Assembly (NCBI GenBank): GCA_021806765.1
Contig: JAJZQR010000138.1
Coordinates: forward strand, 1-13,516
DNA length: 13,516 nt
Direction of reading: 5' to 3'
Source of the DNA: Chloroflexota bacterium
GTDB taxonomy: Bacteria > Chloroflexota > UBA6077
In this document: positions 12,904 through 13,516 of the stretch, piece by piece
Layout: the number at the start of each line of letters is the position of its first letter
Position numbering within the stretch: position 1 is the stretch's first letter
The notes under the pieces: generated by a model
Told to the model about the DNA's origin: nothing
The model's database searches: none
The model's input: only the letters and a program-made list of their open reading frames with translations
Program-made: the position numbers and the translations under genes

Positions 12904-13516
12904 ATGGCGAAGGCTCAGAAGGCAGAAGGGGCACAGGTTGTCGCGCTGATCTTTCAGCCGATGCTGGCGGATGCCCGGCGGCTGGCCGATCAGTGCAGCA
13001 AAATCGTGGAGGCGGCCGGCTTCACGCCGCGGCTGTTGTCGGCGTGGGAGCTGGCCCCCTCGGTAACCAGCGACGGCGTGCGGATGGCTGTCACCTTCGG
13101 GGGAGATGGCACCATAATTCGGGCCTCCCGTTGGCTGGCGGGCAGCGGGGTCCCCATCCTGGGCATCGCGATGGGCAAGCTGGGCTTTCTGACCGAGCTG
13201 CAGCCAGAGGTGGCGTGCGACCGTTTGCCGGCGGTGCTGGGGGGCGACTACTGGCTGGACGAGCGGATGATGCTGGCGGCCAGGGTGGAGGCCGGCCAGC
13301 AGCCCGACGGTGCCGCGGCCCTGCCCCTCATCGCCTTGAACGACGTGGTGGTGGCCCGGGGGGCCAGCCCGAGGGTGGCGCAGATCGACGTCTCCGTGGA
13401 TGGGGTGCCCGTCGTGCACTACGTGGCCGACGCGCTGGTGCTCGCCACGCCGACGGGCTCCACAGCCTACGCCCTGTCGGCAGGGGGGCCGGTGGTGGCC
13501 CCAGGGGTTCAGGGGA
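12904..13516 (+). CDS. nadK: NAD kinase, 5' part (cut by window end)
   Basis: An ATG at 12904 opens a frame of 204 residues that runs off the window. It carries the NAD-kinase signatures TFGGDGTIIRASRWL (64-78, with the GGDGT phosphate loop), GIAMGKLGFLTEL, LNDVVVARG and YVADALVLATPTGSTAYALS with the following AGGP. The enzyme phosphorylates NAD to NADP with ATP or polyphosphate in the cytoplasm. The segment usually reading N(L/H)GxLGFL is here MGKLGFL, a mild variation, and ADG is ADA. It is probably co-transcribed with tlyA (88 bases apart); in many genomes recN comes next. About 80-100 C-terminal residues lie outside the window. Confidence 0.93.
   Translation, partial: MAKAQKAEGAQVVALIFQPMLADARRLADQCSKIVEAAGFTPRLLSAWELAPSVTSDGVRMAVTFGGDGTIIRASRWLAGSGVPILGIAMGKLGFLTELQPEVACDRLPAVLGGDYWLDERMMLAARVEAGQQPDGAAALPLIALNDVVVARGASPRVAQIDVSVDGVPVVHYVADALVLATPTGSTAYALSAGGPVVAPGVQG

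Noticed and set aside
1..13516. CRISPR array, tRNA or rRNA genes
   Set aside because: No regularly spaced direct repeats, cloverleaf pattern or rRNA signature strings were seen on either strand.

Overview
The window reads as a high-GC bacterial chromosome segment, most likely from a Chloroflexota-type organism. That guess rests on three things: the Ala/Pro/Thr linker after the lipobox of the solute-binding lipoprotein, the long Pro/Thr linker of the secreted beta-helix protein, and the dispersed palindromic intergenic repeats. No rRNA or tRNA gene fixes the taxonomy.

Positions 1-1750 are accessory DNA. A DUF4411 (PIN-like, toxin-type) gene has an unusual tail that overlaps a small ORF in another reading frame, and a strong hairpin follows. 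Next comes an internally deleted insertion sequence with 18-bp terminal inverted repeats and a broken transposase on the minus strand (997-1538). A 137-bp MITE-like element with perfect 23-bp terminal inverted repeats and a 7-8 bp target duplication follows (1608-1744) and ends just upstream of the next promoter.

Positions 1760-10204 look like one plus-strand catabolic or uptake operon. In order it holds a DeoR-family regulator, a creatininase-family amidohydrolase, a BtpA/SgcQ-family TIM-barrel protein, a phosphotriesterase-family metal hydrolase, a family-5 solute-binding lipoprotein, two DppB/DppC-type permeases, and a DUF1537 four-carbon-acid-sugar-kinase-like protein. No ABC ATPase gene is present. 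A perfect 19-bp hairpin lies between the binding protein and the first permease. My reading is that a small polar, sugar-acid-like or amide/lactone-containing compound is imported, hydrolysed by the two metal hydrolases, and phosphorylated by the kinase-like protein. The substrate is unknown, and the kinase-like protein departs from the family's usual N-terminal motifs.

Positions 10292-11539 on the minus strand encode the C-terminal part of a secreted right-handed beta-helix protein with a Pro/Thr linker and a carbohydrate-binding-like domain. It appears to have lost its N-terminus next to palindromic repeats.

Positions 11721-13516 on the plus strand hold a promoter, a tandem glycine riboswitch, an intrinsic terminator, tlyA (rRNA 2'-O-methyltransferase/hemolysin family), and the start of nadK (NAD kinase, cut by the window end). 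A glycine riboswitch in front of tlyA-nadK rather than glycine-cleavage or glycine-transport genes is, with the uncharacterised operon, the most interesting feature here.
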